Shown: one piece after another, positions 37,701 to 50,033 of the stretch | Layout: every line of letters starts with the position of its first letter | Position numbering within the stretch: the stretch's first letter is position 1 | NCBI RefSeq assembly: GCF_036588685.1 | Contig: NC_086386.1 | Coordinates: 32,665,883 to 32,729,882 of the forward strand | Source of the DNA: Mytilus trossulus | Taxonomy: Eukaryota; Mollusca; Bivalvia; Mytilida; Mytilidae | Direction: 5' to 3' | DNA: 64,000 nt | The notes under the pieces: generated by a model | The model's input: only the letters and a program-made list of their open reading frames with translations | Told to the model about the DNA's origin: nothing | Database searches by the model: none | Position numbers and translations under genes: made by a program

Positions 37701-40700
37701 GTTATATGTATTTCAAATCATATCACATATATACATGCTTAGAAACAAAATATAAGAAGATCAAAGTCTGTAAAACAAAGTATGATTTGATGAGTTCATT
37801 CAGTGTACTGAGCGAAGAAGCTCTTTCCACGTTATTTCTTCAACAAAATACTTGAAATGAACATTAAATACAGGTATCAATGATAGCATTTTTGAAGAAG
37901 TGTAGGATGCATAATTGAATTTCCCACCTGTGCACATGCGCACACGTGTTCTAGTTCATACAACGTAGTTCTGACAATTTTTCATTTAAAACCTTTTTAA
38001 ATATTTCATCAAATCATGTTTATAAATGTATTTATTATAATTTTGATCTTTTGGACTAAATCAATTAGATACAAACCACTGAAATATACGAAAATAATTG
38101 TGAATGGAACGATTAATTTATACGATGTCCGGTACTGCAAATAGTTTACCTGTCACCTGAACAGGTAGTTTTCAGCTGTCCAACAACTAATTAGCCTTGA
38201 TTAAAATTAGAAAGTATTGAAGTAGGGGTTGTTTTGATAGTAATTAATCATCATGTCACTTTTATGACAGGAAATGTATGGCTGTTAAAGGCAAACTGTT
38301 GGGTCAAAAAGATCGTGAATTTATATGTTAAAATGACCGAAAAAACCTTTGCAACTAAAAAGAAGATGACCATTTCATGCTTTGGCCAGCCAGACTTTTA
38401 CCAGATATTATCCAAATGACCGTTTTGGAAGCCTTGGTTGAATGCTACTCTCATTACAAGCTTTTCTGCAGATGATTTTATTTTTTCATCACATACATAA
38501 ACATGTTGAATGCTACTCTCATTACAATGTTTTCCATATATGATTTTATTTTATTTCAGTGTTCTATTCAAAGAAAGTAGAGCAGGACATGTAGCCTGGA
38601 CAAACCCGTAAGTATTTATCTCTTTGGGCACTTCATGTAAGAACAATTACCTAGTTAGGAGAAAATAAGTGAATAGTCTGGAGGAAAATCTAATTCCAAG
38701 TGTGCACAAAGCAAACAAAACATTCACATTAAAAAGAATGCATGTGAAGGAAGATTTGGCAAAACCTGTCTGACACAATAAAAAAATATGTGGTATGATT
38801 ACCAATGAGACAATTCTCCACTAGAAACCAAATGACCAGCAGTAAGCAACTATAGGTCACTGTACGGCCTTCAACAATCAGCAAAAGTCTGACTTCCTAT
38901 TGCTCAAAGCCAGTTAATACATAACTCATTACTAAGAGGTTTAATTTGAAATTCAAAGATATTTGTTTCTTTATTTGTATTGGGAGTTTGTATTTTTTGT
39001 CATAATAGCAATTATTTTATTCAGTTAAAGATTTGCCTCCACTAACAGTTGAACATTTAAAATAAACACTTAACATCTTTTTCAGACCAAAGATCAAGAA
39101 AGTGCCAGTAATAAACAAAACATCAATTTCTGCTGCCAACACACCAGCCATGACACCCAAGCAAGGAATAACCCCTTCTAGTGCCCCTCTGATGGTAACA
39201 AAACAAGGTGTTACTCCACTTAGTGCACAAGGACTATCCCAGAAACCTGTTGTTTTCCCAGGAAATACCCCAGTGAGACCCCCAGGTTCAGGGGACGCTG
39301 GTAAAATCATTCCCACCTTATTAGATTATGCAAATGATCAGTCATCTTCATTGGCAAAATCTGCAGCAGACAAGATGACACCAGGAAATAAGGAGAAAAC
39401 AGGAAGTAGTGTTAGTGGAACTTCACCTGGACTCTCACTCTTGGCATCCTCGGCAGCATCTCAGAAATACATAGGTGATAGATCTTGGGATCATGTGGTC
39501 TCTGATATTTTAAGATCATCCCTAACATCTCCAACCTCAGGACAAAATACAAATAATAATAACAGCCTTGCAGCACTTCAGTCTGAGAGTAAGAAGGATT
39601 CAACTTTCCTTAAACAGTTTCAGAATTATGCATCTTCTGTGTTTCAACATCAGCTGGTTAAAGATGAAAGCAAAACTTCACCAACAAAAAGTCACCAGCA
39701 GCATGCAGTTCAGTCATCTCTACAGATAAAACCACAGGATGCCCATCAAATGGTTCAAAAGTTGAAAGCAGCACAGGCACCAAAGCAATCCCCAACTCCA
39801 GCACATCAAAAGCAAGTGACTAACGCTCAGTTAGCGTCGTATCTAACTCAGAAGGCTGCATCAGGGAACATTACATCATTGATAAATCAAGATGCATATA
39901 AACAATTTCTTGAAAGTCGAGAAAAACAAATTTCTCAAATTCATCATGGAGATGGAAAGCCAAAAACTGTTGTTACTCAGCGAGTGAATAAACCAAAAAC
40001 AATAGTAGTGCATTCCGGGAATTCCGTTCATGGAAGACCGGCAGTTACGACAAAATATTCTCCACCAAACATAGGAAATAATAGTTTAGATAGTGCTAAA
40101 AAACCAACATTGATGCGTTCAATATCTCAGGGTTCAGTATCCATGCAAACAGGAAACCAGATTCAGGGATTAAGAATATCACCAACGTCAGCACACATAT
40201 CAGCTCATCACGTCTCCCCCTTGGCATCCCCAGGGGGAGGACAAAGACAGTCACCCTCTAAATCTGGTGGCAGCTATCATAGTCCACATTCAGTTGCTAG
40301 TTTGACAAGTCCCTCAAAAGGGGAGGCAACTGCAACTAATTTATTACAAAGTTTGTTTGGTCAAATTGATCAGGCACATGTACAACAGAAATCCCCGTCA
40401 CCTTCTGGTGGTGTTAACCGAACCACACCACCACAAGGTAAATCTAGTGCTTCTCCTATATGGAGTATGACTTCAATAGTGCAAACAAAACCCTCTAACA
40501 CATCTCCTTCATCCTATGCTCTACCAGGAATGCCTAAACCAGTTCCAGGGTACCAGAGTATTAAACTATCAGCTTTCAATAAAGAGACAGGAGGAATACA
40601 ACCACCACCACATTCTCCTACCATGAAATCTTTGCTCCACAACAGCATACCTCAGGGTAAGTTTGTACGCCCTTGTCTGCTTGTACCTCAGTCCCTTAGT

Positions 40701-43700
40701 CCTGAAATTTGTTTAGTTCTCCAACTTTTGTATGCCTCAAACAAATACTATGAAACTTGTACACAATGCTTTAATATTACCATAAAACTCAGATTAAGTA
40801 TAAATTTGGGTTACATCAATTTTACCTTCTTGAGTTATGTCTCTTTATTACATTATGTGCAAGGGCATCATCATCTGTGTCCATTCCTAACTTATTTTCG
40901 TACCATTCAAAACCATTATAATATGGAGATTTTTACCGCAACTGTGATACTGCCAATCAGACTATATTGAATATATTCATTTGTGATATATATAGTCACT
41001 GACCGTATAATGCCTTGTTTATGACATTGATAATGTGTTTCCGTGTGTGGGGAAATTTTGATGTCAGTCATTTCAAACCTCTAAATGATAAAAGTGTTAG
41101 AATATATTGTCTCCAAATATACATTTTATTTATACCTAGCTTAAAAAACAGTGATTCTCTCTGTCTTCATGCTTAGCTAGAGACCAGAAGTCCAGGCTTG
41201 TAAAATTGCTTTCAGTCCAGTAAAAATCTTATCTACACATGTTACAGACAAACATAATTGATCTAATTCAGGGTCTGTAGATTTAAAATTTTATCGTGAA
41301 GACTGTAATCTTGGCAAAGCCTTATTTTCTGCCTTGATTCTAAGCCATTTAAGCATTTGGTATTTGTAATTGTATTTATGTTAAATATCATTTAGATTTG
41401 AAAGAAAAGAAAAATGAATTTTGAAGGCATGAAATGTTTCTAATTTTAGGCCTTGTTAACCATCCAGGAAATAATTTTGTTCCAACAAGTCCTATATTAC
41501 CAGGACAACCAAATGCTAATTTACAGAGTCAAGCAGGTAATTAAAGGGAAAATTCACGATTTTTTACTTATGGTTTAAATATGTTCATTATGACATAATA
41601 TATATATTCACAAAGTTTTATCGCTATATGTGCAGTAATAAAGGAGAAATTCAATATTTAATGAAAAAATATTAACTACTTCCTGTAGGTCGTGACGTTT
41701 TCTCCTGGTTTTTGCATGCCGGGATTTAAAAAACAATCATTAAAAGTCTTGGTTTTTAATCATATTTTAACGTAATCGTAAGCGCGCCGATGACTTATGC
41801 TTTATCTAATAACCATCCGATAATAAGAAGATAAAACGCACATACGTTCAATTGTACATATTCATGAGATAAATTTTCTATGTTAAACGTATATATTCGA
41901 ATTATTTTTGTAGACAACACAAAAAGTTATAAATTGATTTTTAATTAATGTATTTTCGGACTGATAAGGTGAACAAAGTAAAGTACAATAATCTGTAAAG
42001 ACAATATGTTGGTGTACTCTTATTGACCTTTTACTATCTCTGCTATGACTTGGTTGATACGATGTGTGTATTCACGGTTCTGTAGCAATACTCGTAGATG
42101 GCTTGTTGAAAGGTAAATTGTTATTTGCACTTCGGTATTTAACCACGCCTCTCGGGCACACCTTGCCAGGTGTGACTGTCTATTCGGATCAGTGAATTAT
42201 AAGACAAGGGGAGCATCCAATACACATATTTAAAATATATATTCAAGTTGGTGACAAATAAAAATTGATCGCCGTGGAATTATTTAATTATGTTTGGTGC
42301 TATTATTTATTTGAATTCAAATAAGTTAATTTACTAAGAAATACACAATTTTTGGTTAAAGACGGGAAACTTAATTCATATGTCCGATTGAAATGATTTA
42401 CACCTTTTGTCCTTGATTGATGTCTAATAAAAAGGAGAACTTCGAAATTATAAATAGCTTTACCAAAGTATTTTTATTTGTCTTTATTAGGCAAATAAAT
42501 GAATGAGAACACTTAGATTTAGACTTTTTAAAAGCCACGTACAAATTAATATCTGGAACTCACTGAAGATAACTCTACCGAAGCGGAATATAATATGAAC
42601 GAATAAAGAAAAAATACTTTTGTACTTGAGAAGTCTTAAAACATTGACAGCAAATTTAAGGTCTTCTTGGAATGGAATCGAAAAATTAGGAATAGATATT
42701 CTTTATCAAGTGTGAAAAACGTCAACCAAATTTAATCATAATCGGGGACGTCCTTATTAAAGTAGTCTTCGTCTCACAACGTATAATACTTAATAACTAT
42801 TTGACCAAAGATGTTTAAAAACAAAAGACAACGAATTTAATGTCATCTTTCCCTATTTTTGAATGTAATTATAAGTCTGTTCAACTGGCAAGAATACCCC
42901 TAAAGCGGACAAATATCTGACAAGCAGTTTATTCTTTAAATTTGCTGTCATTGAATATCAAGAAAGAAAATAAATCCCGAAAATGATTTGAAACTTTAAT
43001 ACTCAATAGCTTTCCTAGAAAATATTCACATCCCTCGGGGATTATTAGTGTACGTCCAGTTGCATATGTCGGAACAGTTGTGGTGATGACGAATTTCTTT
43101 CTTTATTCGAGAACAATCTAATTGATATATAAATCTGTGATTTTACTATGTTCATAACTTCGATGAACCAAAGCAAGTTATAGATCGACCTGTATTTAAA
43201 TCAAATTGGTCCTCTTCTTCTTCTTCTTCTTCTTCTTTTGGTATACAATAGTCTATCGAATTGGATGATTACATACTGTTGGTATACGTGGACTAGTCTA
43301 TTTACAAAACTTTTACCCCAATTTGCACAAAATGTATGTTTCTTTCTTATGTTCAATGTATACATGTATATATTTTAAATTGCGCTGTAGTTCCGTAACT
43401 TTCTATCCGGGCGTATAAACGAATCGTCGACAAGTGCGCACATTTTTTAATCAACATTTCTGGAATGATCCAACTATGTCCTTTACTATTGACAACGAGT
43501 AAATATTACATTGTCCCAGAGACATATAATACAATTATATGTCTCTGATTTTCCCCAAATTAACCCTTGGAAAAAATACATATATTTGTATATCTTCAAT
43601 TTTTTTTAATTTTTTTTTTTGGTATCATTTTTTTTTTTTTTATATATAATATTCTTTACACCAGAAATTTTATTTACAAACAAGCGTATGAGTTAAGTAA

Positions 43701-46700
43701 TGACTAGTATATTATATCACTTTTGGACACGCAAGACAGAGATGTATATTATCGGGCACCTGATAGTTCAAAATGGAAAGTTATAAGTTATCGGCCGTGT
43801 ACACTGATCAATACCTACAGAAGTGAAACGATGCATGAACTTGCAGGCCCGACAGGAAATCGCTTGAATACCTGGTCGTGTCACCTTACACCCCTCACAA
43901 TACCTTTGGGAGTAATACCTTAAGCCATGCGGGTGATCAGTGGAGCGAAGATCCTAATTTATTTGAATAAAGTATATTACTTTAAAGAATTATGAACGAA
44001 TTAGATTTTCGAAAACAATTTTCACGGAACTCTTATTTATGATTTGAACTTTGACTTTTTAACTAATTCCAATATTAACAGTTTAAAAATAACAGACTAT
44101 ATGGTTATTAAAAATATAAGAACATTTTCCGAATCAAGTTAGTTAGTCAGATAAAACAACAGTACGATTGACAAGATATCGACACGTAATTACGACAACA
44201 TCGGTTACTGTAGTTTTGTTTCTTTATGGTTTATAGACATATCGTGATTTTTATTTGGACAAGATAACAAAATGGCGGAACGCAAACAACTGATACTCAA
44301 AATTTAAAATCGATGGTGATCTCTTATCTAGCGGAATAAAACTTTAATATTTATAAATTTGAGCATTTTTATACAGAATGGACATAATATGAATTTTTGA
44401 TTTTTTTGCGAAGTTTCCCTTTAAGATAACAATTTATAGATACATTTTATATGGAACTTATATGTCAGTCAAAACACACTATTTCCAACAACTATAACAC
44501 AAGATGGTAGTTATAGAAATCAGAAATCCGTTGTCGATACATGTATGTAATTGATACAGTAGGTTCTGGATAGTGTATTTTATAAGTGCAGTCATCCAAT
44601 GATATTTTGACTTTGGACACTTTATAAAATTTTGTTTGTGATTTAAGTTAGCATAGGTAAATTAAAATGTTTGACCAAGTACAAACTTTCTAGCAGCTTA
44701 TTTTTACCTGTATGCATTAATAAGCTAAATCTCCACAAAAATGTTATTTTTTTCATTCCACTAAAATTGATAATCATGAAAATAAATGAATCCATGTTAT
44801 GAATTTTAGAACAAGTACATAAATCAAGCAATTCTTTACTTATCATTGATATTATGTTGATAGTCAATAGATTTACCCACCTGTTAGGTCATATTTTAAA
44901 AATACATAGCCAGAGGTAATTAGGATCATTGACCTACAATTCACATTTTTTTCCTGCAATTGAGAGATGTTTAGAAAATCAATGCAAGTCAATGAAGGCA
45001 TTTTTCCATGCATACTATTTAACCTTTATACTTTAGCTAAACCAATGCAAATGGAACATGACCGTAGAAAATAATTTATAGAAAAAATGTTATCAAATGT
45101 TTGTGAACCAATGAAATTAAAGATGTGTTTATCTCATATATATGATGATATTACAGGATTTTTCCCACCCTTCACCACACAACAATCAACTTATCCCTAT
45201 GGAACTTACTATACAGGTAAAAGTCCCTGTGTGGTGTTGTGTTATAAGCATTGTATGTAAACTCTAGTCTAATTAGAGTAACTGTTCATGGTCAATGTCA
45301 TATTTCAATGATTTGCTTCCGTATTTATTTTGTGTAAATGCTTTATTGGAAGAAAGTATATTGTAGTTATGAACTAACTATATCAGAAATTAATTTCAAC
45401 CTTAAACTACCGTAAAGCGGGATATAAAAGCGGGTGTAAACTTTCATGATGTTCATTAAATAAGGTATACGAAAAAATTTGGCGGTTATTATTTTGGTGA
45501 ATTCAAAACTTTAACCAATACTTTTGCATGTGCCCTTTTAAGTTGGCAGAATTTATTTTGGCAATTTTGTTCTTTTCGCGAAAATATGGAAAACAAGTGA
45601 AAATTTACACCCTGCAAAAATAAACTGCTATATGGTATTATGGTATAAAAGATTTGTGATAAATGATTTGAAACCTGTTTATAAAAGGGATATACTTGAT
45701 TCATAAACAGTTACTCCATAAGGAACCTAATTTAGGACTCTTTTAGTAACAATTGATTTTCAAACTTTTATATTATCACAAATAATCATGATTTGTTTCA
45801 TTCAGACATACATACTCTCATCATATGAAGACTGAAAATTGCCAGAAACCTTCATTCCTCTGTTGATTTATTTATCAGAAGATATTGAAGTCTTCTTTGA
45901 GTACTGTTTGTTTTAATGAGGCAATCTTAGGTTGTGAGAATAATCTTCAGATGAAGCACATATTGTTTGATACACCAATGCGTATGTTATGTATGTCCTA
46001 AATTTGTATTCCAATCCCTTTATTATGTAGAGTTGCATGTAGCCTATAATTTGGTAAGATTGCATGCCTATCATTTTATTTTTATGGTCTTATGATTATT
46101 CTTATATGACATTCTTTAAACACGTTGAGTGCACACCTTTGGTGGAATACAAATTGTTTAAGCTATCTGCAATTTTATGATTTGTTTGGGCTCTTCAAAA
46201 CTTATTCCCAGGGTATATGCTTTAAATGAATGAGTTACCCGATGTCAGATAATGTAAATGTCATCATTGAACAATGACAAAAATATAAGCATTCTATGAG
46301 AAAAATGAATAACTGTGAAACTTACTCATTTAAACCTGAAAACATAAACAAATGATGATAAGAATTTGTTAAAAGCCTAATTTTTTCAAGATAATCAAAC
46401 CAGTCTTAGTAAGTTATAATATTTTTTTTATACATGTCTTTAATCCAGTTTTCTCCGTCTTTAACATAACAGGAACAACAAATACATCCCATCTCCTAGA
46501 GTGATTGGATAACAAATATATTGCTGTTTTTGTCCTATTAGAATAACAATGATCAATTTAGGCCTAAATTTATATTGATTTTACCATGCGTTGAGGTAAA
46601 ATATAGCATAAAGTGCCACTCGTGGTAAAATCTATATAGATTTAAGTCCCAATAAATTATTTCTTAATTTTTATTTCAAACATATCCTTTGCATGAGCTA

Positions 46701-47849
46701 TTAGATGTTTCTATGCTCTCTGGGCTAAGTGTCAAAATATGCTAGTTAATCTTATTTGGATATTTCACTTTAAGTGTCTTTTCTTGCATATTTATAGTGG
46801 TAAAAGGGCCTGATTTTATTGATGTAATATAAATGTATATCTACTAGAAATGTGAGAATTTGAAAATTACCTGGGTAGAGTGGTTGAATATATATGTGTT
46901 GGGAAGTTTTGGGGTAAAGATTAGATATAAGAATATGTGGTTTGAGTGTCAATGAGACAACTCTCCATCCAAGTCAGTAAAAGCAAACCATTATAGGTCA
47001 AAGTATGGCCTTCAACACAGAGCTTTGGCATGCAATGCAATCAAAATTCTTTGATACAGATTACTGACTTGATAAACATGGTGCATTGGTCATAACATTC
47101 ATGATTCTATACATTCTATCCATGAACATTTTCAGTAGCTGACCAATGATATGATCAGATATTTGTTTTACAAAATGATGTTGTACTTGGCATAACTATT
47201 ACATAATTTGTGCTAGATGCAGGAATATCTGTTCTAAAAAAGTTGTCATTATTAAAGTAATCTTAACAAGCAGAGTTATCTTCCTTTGTCTATAATTATA
47301 GTTTAATAAACTACAACCCATGCTGTAAACTTGCATTGTAAAATTTTACTTCCAACTGACAAATTAAAGATATATTTAGCCATCAGTGCTCACAAGCACT
47401 TTGATTATCTTTAGCTAGTTAAAAGATTTCATTCTAAAACAAATAGCAGACTTATCTATTCCACTTAAAATAGATTTCCACTGTTGGTTGTCTGGAGTTG
47501 TTTTTCATGTTGGATTGTTCATTGGCTGTGGTCTAAATAAATATTTCCGATTTTATTTTTGGAGAAGATAACCAATTTTGTTAGGTTAGCATATCAGGGA
47601 TAAACAGGGCATTGTATCACTTTATAACACTTGTGATTCATTTTCTGTATATTACTGAGTAAACTTGTTTGTCTATCACTGGTCATTTTACATGATGCAC
47701 ATTAGGAACGGTAGAGTTATCCAATTATAAATAAAATCTTAAGAGTATCCTAATTATTTATTGAATATGGTGCTTAAAATATAAATTCTAAGCAAAATTT
47801 TTTGTTTTATTTTACAGGTAAATCTTCAAATTCCTCACATGGTTACTGA
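22761..47849 (+). CDS. UBN1: Ubinuclein (UBN1/UBN2), HIRA-complex histone chaperone subunit
   Basis: Seventeen exons, all in phase: 22761-22925, 28261-28359, 28930-29037, 30768-30911, 31096-31149, 31699-31811, 32330-32663, 33601-33668, 34287-34456, 35045-35102, 36155-36334, 37311-37454, 38560-38607, 39086-40656, 41450-41536, 45157-45216, 47818-47849 (TGA). They give 1144 residues, close to the size of vertebrate UBN1. Residues 1-55 match the conserved N-terminus ([12 protein letters not shown]). About 73-150 is the Hpc2-related domain ([20 protein letters not shown], then [13 protein letters not shown]), which binds histone H3.3. About 325-560 is the conserved middle domain ([24 protein letters not shown]). 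The rest is Ser/Pro/Gln-rich and disordered. The protein acts in the nucleus in replication-independent H3.3 deposition with HIRA. Invertebrates usually have one ubinuclein, so UBN1 versus UBN2 is not decidable here. Confidence 0.93.
24395..24640 (+). repeat. Interspersed repeat family B, copy in ubinuclein intron 1
   Basis: Contains TGAGACAACTATCCACAAAA, ACTATAGGTCACTGTACAGC and AACAATTCAAACGAGAAAAC. The 5.3-kb intron 1 otherwise holds a second repeat fragment at 24715-24815, a fold-back element at 25442-25815 and a MITE at 27257-27819. Confidence 0.7.
25442..25815 (+). mobile_element. Fold-back element family E, copy 1
   Basis: A palindrome of about 80-bp arms (AGATTCTTAC to GTAAGAATCT, core around GGATTTATCCAATC and GATTGGATAAATCC) covers 25442-25604. 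A tail with AAAATCCCCTTCGAGTGCC continues to 25815. The whole unit recurs in reverse at 32729-33065, which shows it is a mobile unit and not a local duplication. Confidence 0.75.
27257..27819. mobile_element. MITE family C, copy 2 (ubinuclein intron 1)
   Basis: AAGGAGTAGGTCC at the left and GGACCTTCTTCTTT at the right are inverted ends. The inner inverted pair around GTGGCCGCATTCGTG and GGTTGCGGCCAC matches the copies at 6583-7034 and 54881-55462. It ends about 440 bp upstream of exon 2. Confidence 0.8.
28261..30911 (+). CDS. UBN1: Ubinuclein exons 2-4: Hpc2-related domain
   Basis: Three exons (28261-28359, 28930-29037, 30768-30911), all with phase-0 borders, carry [12 protein letters not shown], then [20 protein letters not shown] and [20 protein letters not shown]. 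They end in an acidic stretch and a Lys run. These match the H3.3-contacting domain of ubinucleins with no gap. The introns hold a fold-back element at 30373-30531 and a tRNA-like sequence at 29687-29758. Confidence 0.92.
29687..29758 (-). ncRNA. tRNA-like sequence (probable tRNA pseudogene or SINE head)
   Basis: Read on the minus strand, 72 nt fold as a cloverleaf: acceptor ACCTTGG with CTAGGGT (two wobble pairs), a short D arm with ATTGGTAAT, an anticodon stem CCTAT/ATAGG, and a T arm GGGG-TTCGATT-CCC containing the B box GGTTCGATTCC. The anticodon loop appears to have 8 bases and the D stem is weak, which argues for a pseudogene or SINE head. It is flanked by short inverted copies of AAATGGATTG. 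Confidence 0.4.
30373..30531. mobile_element. Fold-back palindrome in ubinuclein intron 3
   Basis: Arms of about 70 bp, starting AAATAATTGATGCCAGCTAT and ending in the complement, enclose a short loop around CCTCGCTATCGCTCTGGC. Inner arms carry CATGGGTAGGCATTATATTC and its complement with very few mismatches, which suggests recent origin. Confidence 0.8.
31285..31420 (+). repeat. Interspersed repeat family F
   Basis: Contains GTGTCACAGAGACAACAACC, CCAAGGCCATCAATGGGTCT and TTCAACACAGCAAGAAAAT. Related segments are at 15565-15665 and 24715-24815. Non-coding. Confidence 0.6.
32729..33065 (-). mobile_element. Fold-back element family E, copy 2
   Basis: Reverse-orientation copy of 25442-25815, starting with the tail (CACTCGAAGGGGATTTT) and ending with the palindrome (GGATTTATCCAATCTCGATA and its mate). 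A separate palindrome, 33238-33336, follows: AGATTATCATTGG...CAATGATAATCT. Confidence 0.75.
36394..36855. mobile_element. Tc1/mariner-like MITE in ubinuclein intron 11
   Basis: The ends TATACTGAGTCAAAAAAGTT and its imperfect complement (AAGCTTTTTTGGCTCAGTATA) are inverted repeats of about 26 bp, with TA outermost. The inside, about 410 bp, has no transposase. Starts 59 bases after the exon ending at 36334. Confidence 0.7.
38785..38895 (+). repeat. Interspersed repeat family B, short copy
   Basis: ATGTGGTATGATTACCAATG to GGCCTTCAACAATC, within the ubinuclein intron between exons 13 and 14. Confidence 0.7.
39086..40656 (+). CDS. UBN1: Ubinuclein large exon: disordered Ser/Pro/Gln-rich region
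   Basis: The exon encodes 523 codons rich in Ser, Thr, Pro, Gln and Lys, with repeated TP/SP sites ([18 protein letters not shown]) that look like proline-directed kinase targets. There is no folded domain. The acceptor at 39084-39085 completes a Pro codon. Donor is at 40657 (GGGTAAGT context). The frame stays open 104 codons past the donor to 40970, into repeat sequence, so a retained intron would give an alternative tail. Confidence 0.9.
41541..44424. mobile_element. 2.9-kb element between TTAA sites, piggyBac-like target, in ubinuclein intron 15
   Basis: TTAA at 41541-41544 is followed by AGGGAAAATTCACG, and CGAAGTTTCCCT precedes TTAA at 44421-44424, giving short imperfect inverted ends and a TTAA duplication, the target of piggyBac-type elements. 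No transposase is readable in any frame, so it is non-autonomous or decayed. Inside are a (CTT)n run at 43211-43237 and long T runs near 43600. The left TTAA starts at intron position +5. Confidence 0.6.
46930..47030 (+). repeat. Interspersed repeat family B, fragment
   Basis: AATATGTGGTTTGAGTGTCA and TATAGGTCAAAGTATGGCCT mark it. It lies in the last ubinuclein intron. A short palindrome, 46558-46650 (TATTGATTTTACCA and TGGTAAAATCTATA), is nearby. Confidence 0.6.
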
Positions 47850-48095
47850 CAGAAGATTTGTTTACTAAATCCAACAGAAGATAAAATGCATGTGCCAGTT
47901 ATTTATAGTGTTTGTAGCTATAGCGACACAGACATTTAATTAGGGCATACATTAATTTTTGTAATTGTAAAGTTTTTTTACGTAATTTAAATAATTTCAT
48001 TTATCATCTGGAATTTGTAATTAGAAAATGAAATTATTAATCTAAATTTTTGACACACTCGACTGTTATAAAATTACAATTATAAATTATTTGTT

Positions 48096-48101
48096 AATAA
48101 A
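48096..48101 (+). terminator. Polyadenylation signal AATAAA, ubinuclein
   Basis: The first consensus AATAAA after the TGA stop at 47847-47849, about 250 nt downstream. It gives a short 3' UTR and leaves about 2 kb to the convergent selenoprotein gene. Confidence 0.5.
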
Positions 48102-48177
48102 ATAATATAAACTAAAAGTTTGTCAACAATATACCCCTGAAGGTTTTTAAAAAACCTTGCCGGTGGCTCTGTCTTAT

Positions 48178-48258
48178 GATGAGTTTATATATAGAATATG
48201 TGGCGATGAGTTTATATATAGAATATGTGGCGATGAGTTTATATATAGAATATGTGGA
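48178..48258 (+). repeat. 27-bp tandem repeat, three units
   Basis: GATGAGTTTATATATAGAAT plus ATGTGGC is repeated three times with one change in the last unit. It lies just downstream of the ubinuclein polyadenylation signal. From here to 50033 I see no gene; there is a poly-C run near 49160 and a SINE-like tail near 49320. Confidence 0.85.
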
Positions 48259-50033
48259 GATACAACCACATAGAACCTACCCAAATGTAACACGACTAAA
48301 AAAGTTTGGAAAGGGAAGAAGGACGGCATAAAAAATCTTGAAGAATCATAATTTTGTTTTGCATTGAAGGATATGGATAATAACAAACTTTACTTGTGTA
48401 ACAAATCTATCAAGTTTTCTTATGACCAGTTAAGGTAAATAAATACATGCGCTTTAGAAATCTAGATTTTTCAGGGTGGAATGGGACTTGTTTTTTATCG
48501 AAAAAAATTACCTTACATCTCATTATTTAATATTTCTCCATAAGTATTATTAATATTTTTCGAGAACACTATGCGACATCTGGAAAGATTGCTAGTTAAA
48601 GTATAGAAAATCAACCATTTATGATCAGACTTTGAAAATATGCACAATTTTATTGGGATAAAGGTATCTCCCCTATTTGTGTTTACTGTAAGCTTTTATT
48701 CTTATTATTGAAATAATTTAAGTTAGAACATGCCATAGTATCAATAAAAACAGAAGCCTAAGAAGATTAAGACAACAACATAGGTAAATGAAGTAAAAAA
48801 TGACCAAAATATGTCACTATACTACACGGAAAACTTAAATATGAACTTGGGTGCACCGGAAAGTGAGACTTACCTGCTCCACCTGTGATAAGTTGTGTTC
48901 AGTGATATTGACAGTGTTATATTAACAAGGAGGACATGATTCATGCTTCATCATATGGAACAAACCAGAGCCATCTTTAATATCATAATGGGTTACCAAC
49001 TCAAATGATGTCTGTAAAAATTTTGAAGAGAGCTGTTCATCTTTACCATTAGAAATTAGACATACAAACAAAACGGTACAATACACAATCCAGATAGATA
49101 CTCATAGCATGGCTTGGTTCAGACACACAATATGGTAAGGCTTGGAACAGTTTTACATGCACCCCCCCCCCCCCCCCCCTTATTTACCTATTATTGAAGT
49201 GCCCACCAAGGTAAAATTAGTAGTGGAACATTTATTCCATCTACGCATTAACCACATACATGTTGCTCTATAAGGGAGATCATACCCATTTGAACAGCCT
49301 GCCTCTGTATTTGAACTGTGTGGTGTTAAACCAAAAACCAAAATAAAAAATAAAAAATGTACCGATCAACAGGATGATAACCACCTTGGAACGACAAATA
49401 AAACTAAGCTACATAATTTGAAAACAAGGGGGAATAATGTACTTGCATCACAAGAAACTAGCACCAGTAGCTTAAGCTGTTTGTAAGAAAATGTATGAGT
49501 TGGTCATTGAAAACAACAGAAACCCAAGAAATCCAATTATCACATAACTCCAATAATTGAACAGAAATCCGAAATCGTCTTACAGACCAACCTTACTTTT
49601 GTATTAAATAGAATGTAAAATCACAAAAATACTCTGAGGAAAATTCAACACACAAAGTCCCTTATCAAATGGCAAAATCAAAAGCTCAAACACATCGAAC
49701 AAATGGATAAATGTCACATTCCTGACTTGGTACAGACTTTTTCTTCTATAGAAAATGGTTTTAAAGCTAGCTACACTGCTGACTTGTATGACAGTCACAT
49801 CAAATTACATTATATTTACATTGATGCATTCATTTGCAACATCAAAACAACATATTTTTTTTAACTTTCTCTGTCATCACATGTATTTGGACTAGGAGAT
49901 AAATTATTTAGTCAATAAAACTGGGAAAGTTTGCATACATAATGACACGAGAAATATATTTGTTCACATCTTTAATTTACAAAATTAATCATTTTAATAC
50001 ACAAGAATGGTATAATATACATTGCTATCAATT

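Noticed and set aside
43723-43923. 66-codon ORF inside the TTAA element
   Set aside because: Not transposase-like; short and without conserved motifs.
48178-48258. Three 27-bp units considered as a CRISPR-like array
   Set aside because: Units are directly adjacent without unique spacers, in eukaryotic DNA; a simple tandem repeat.
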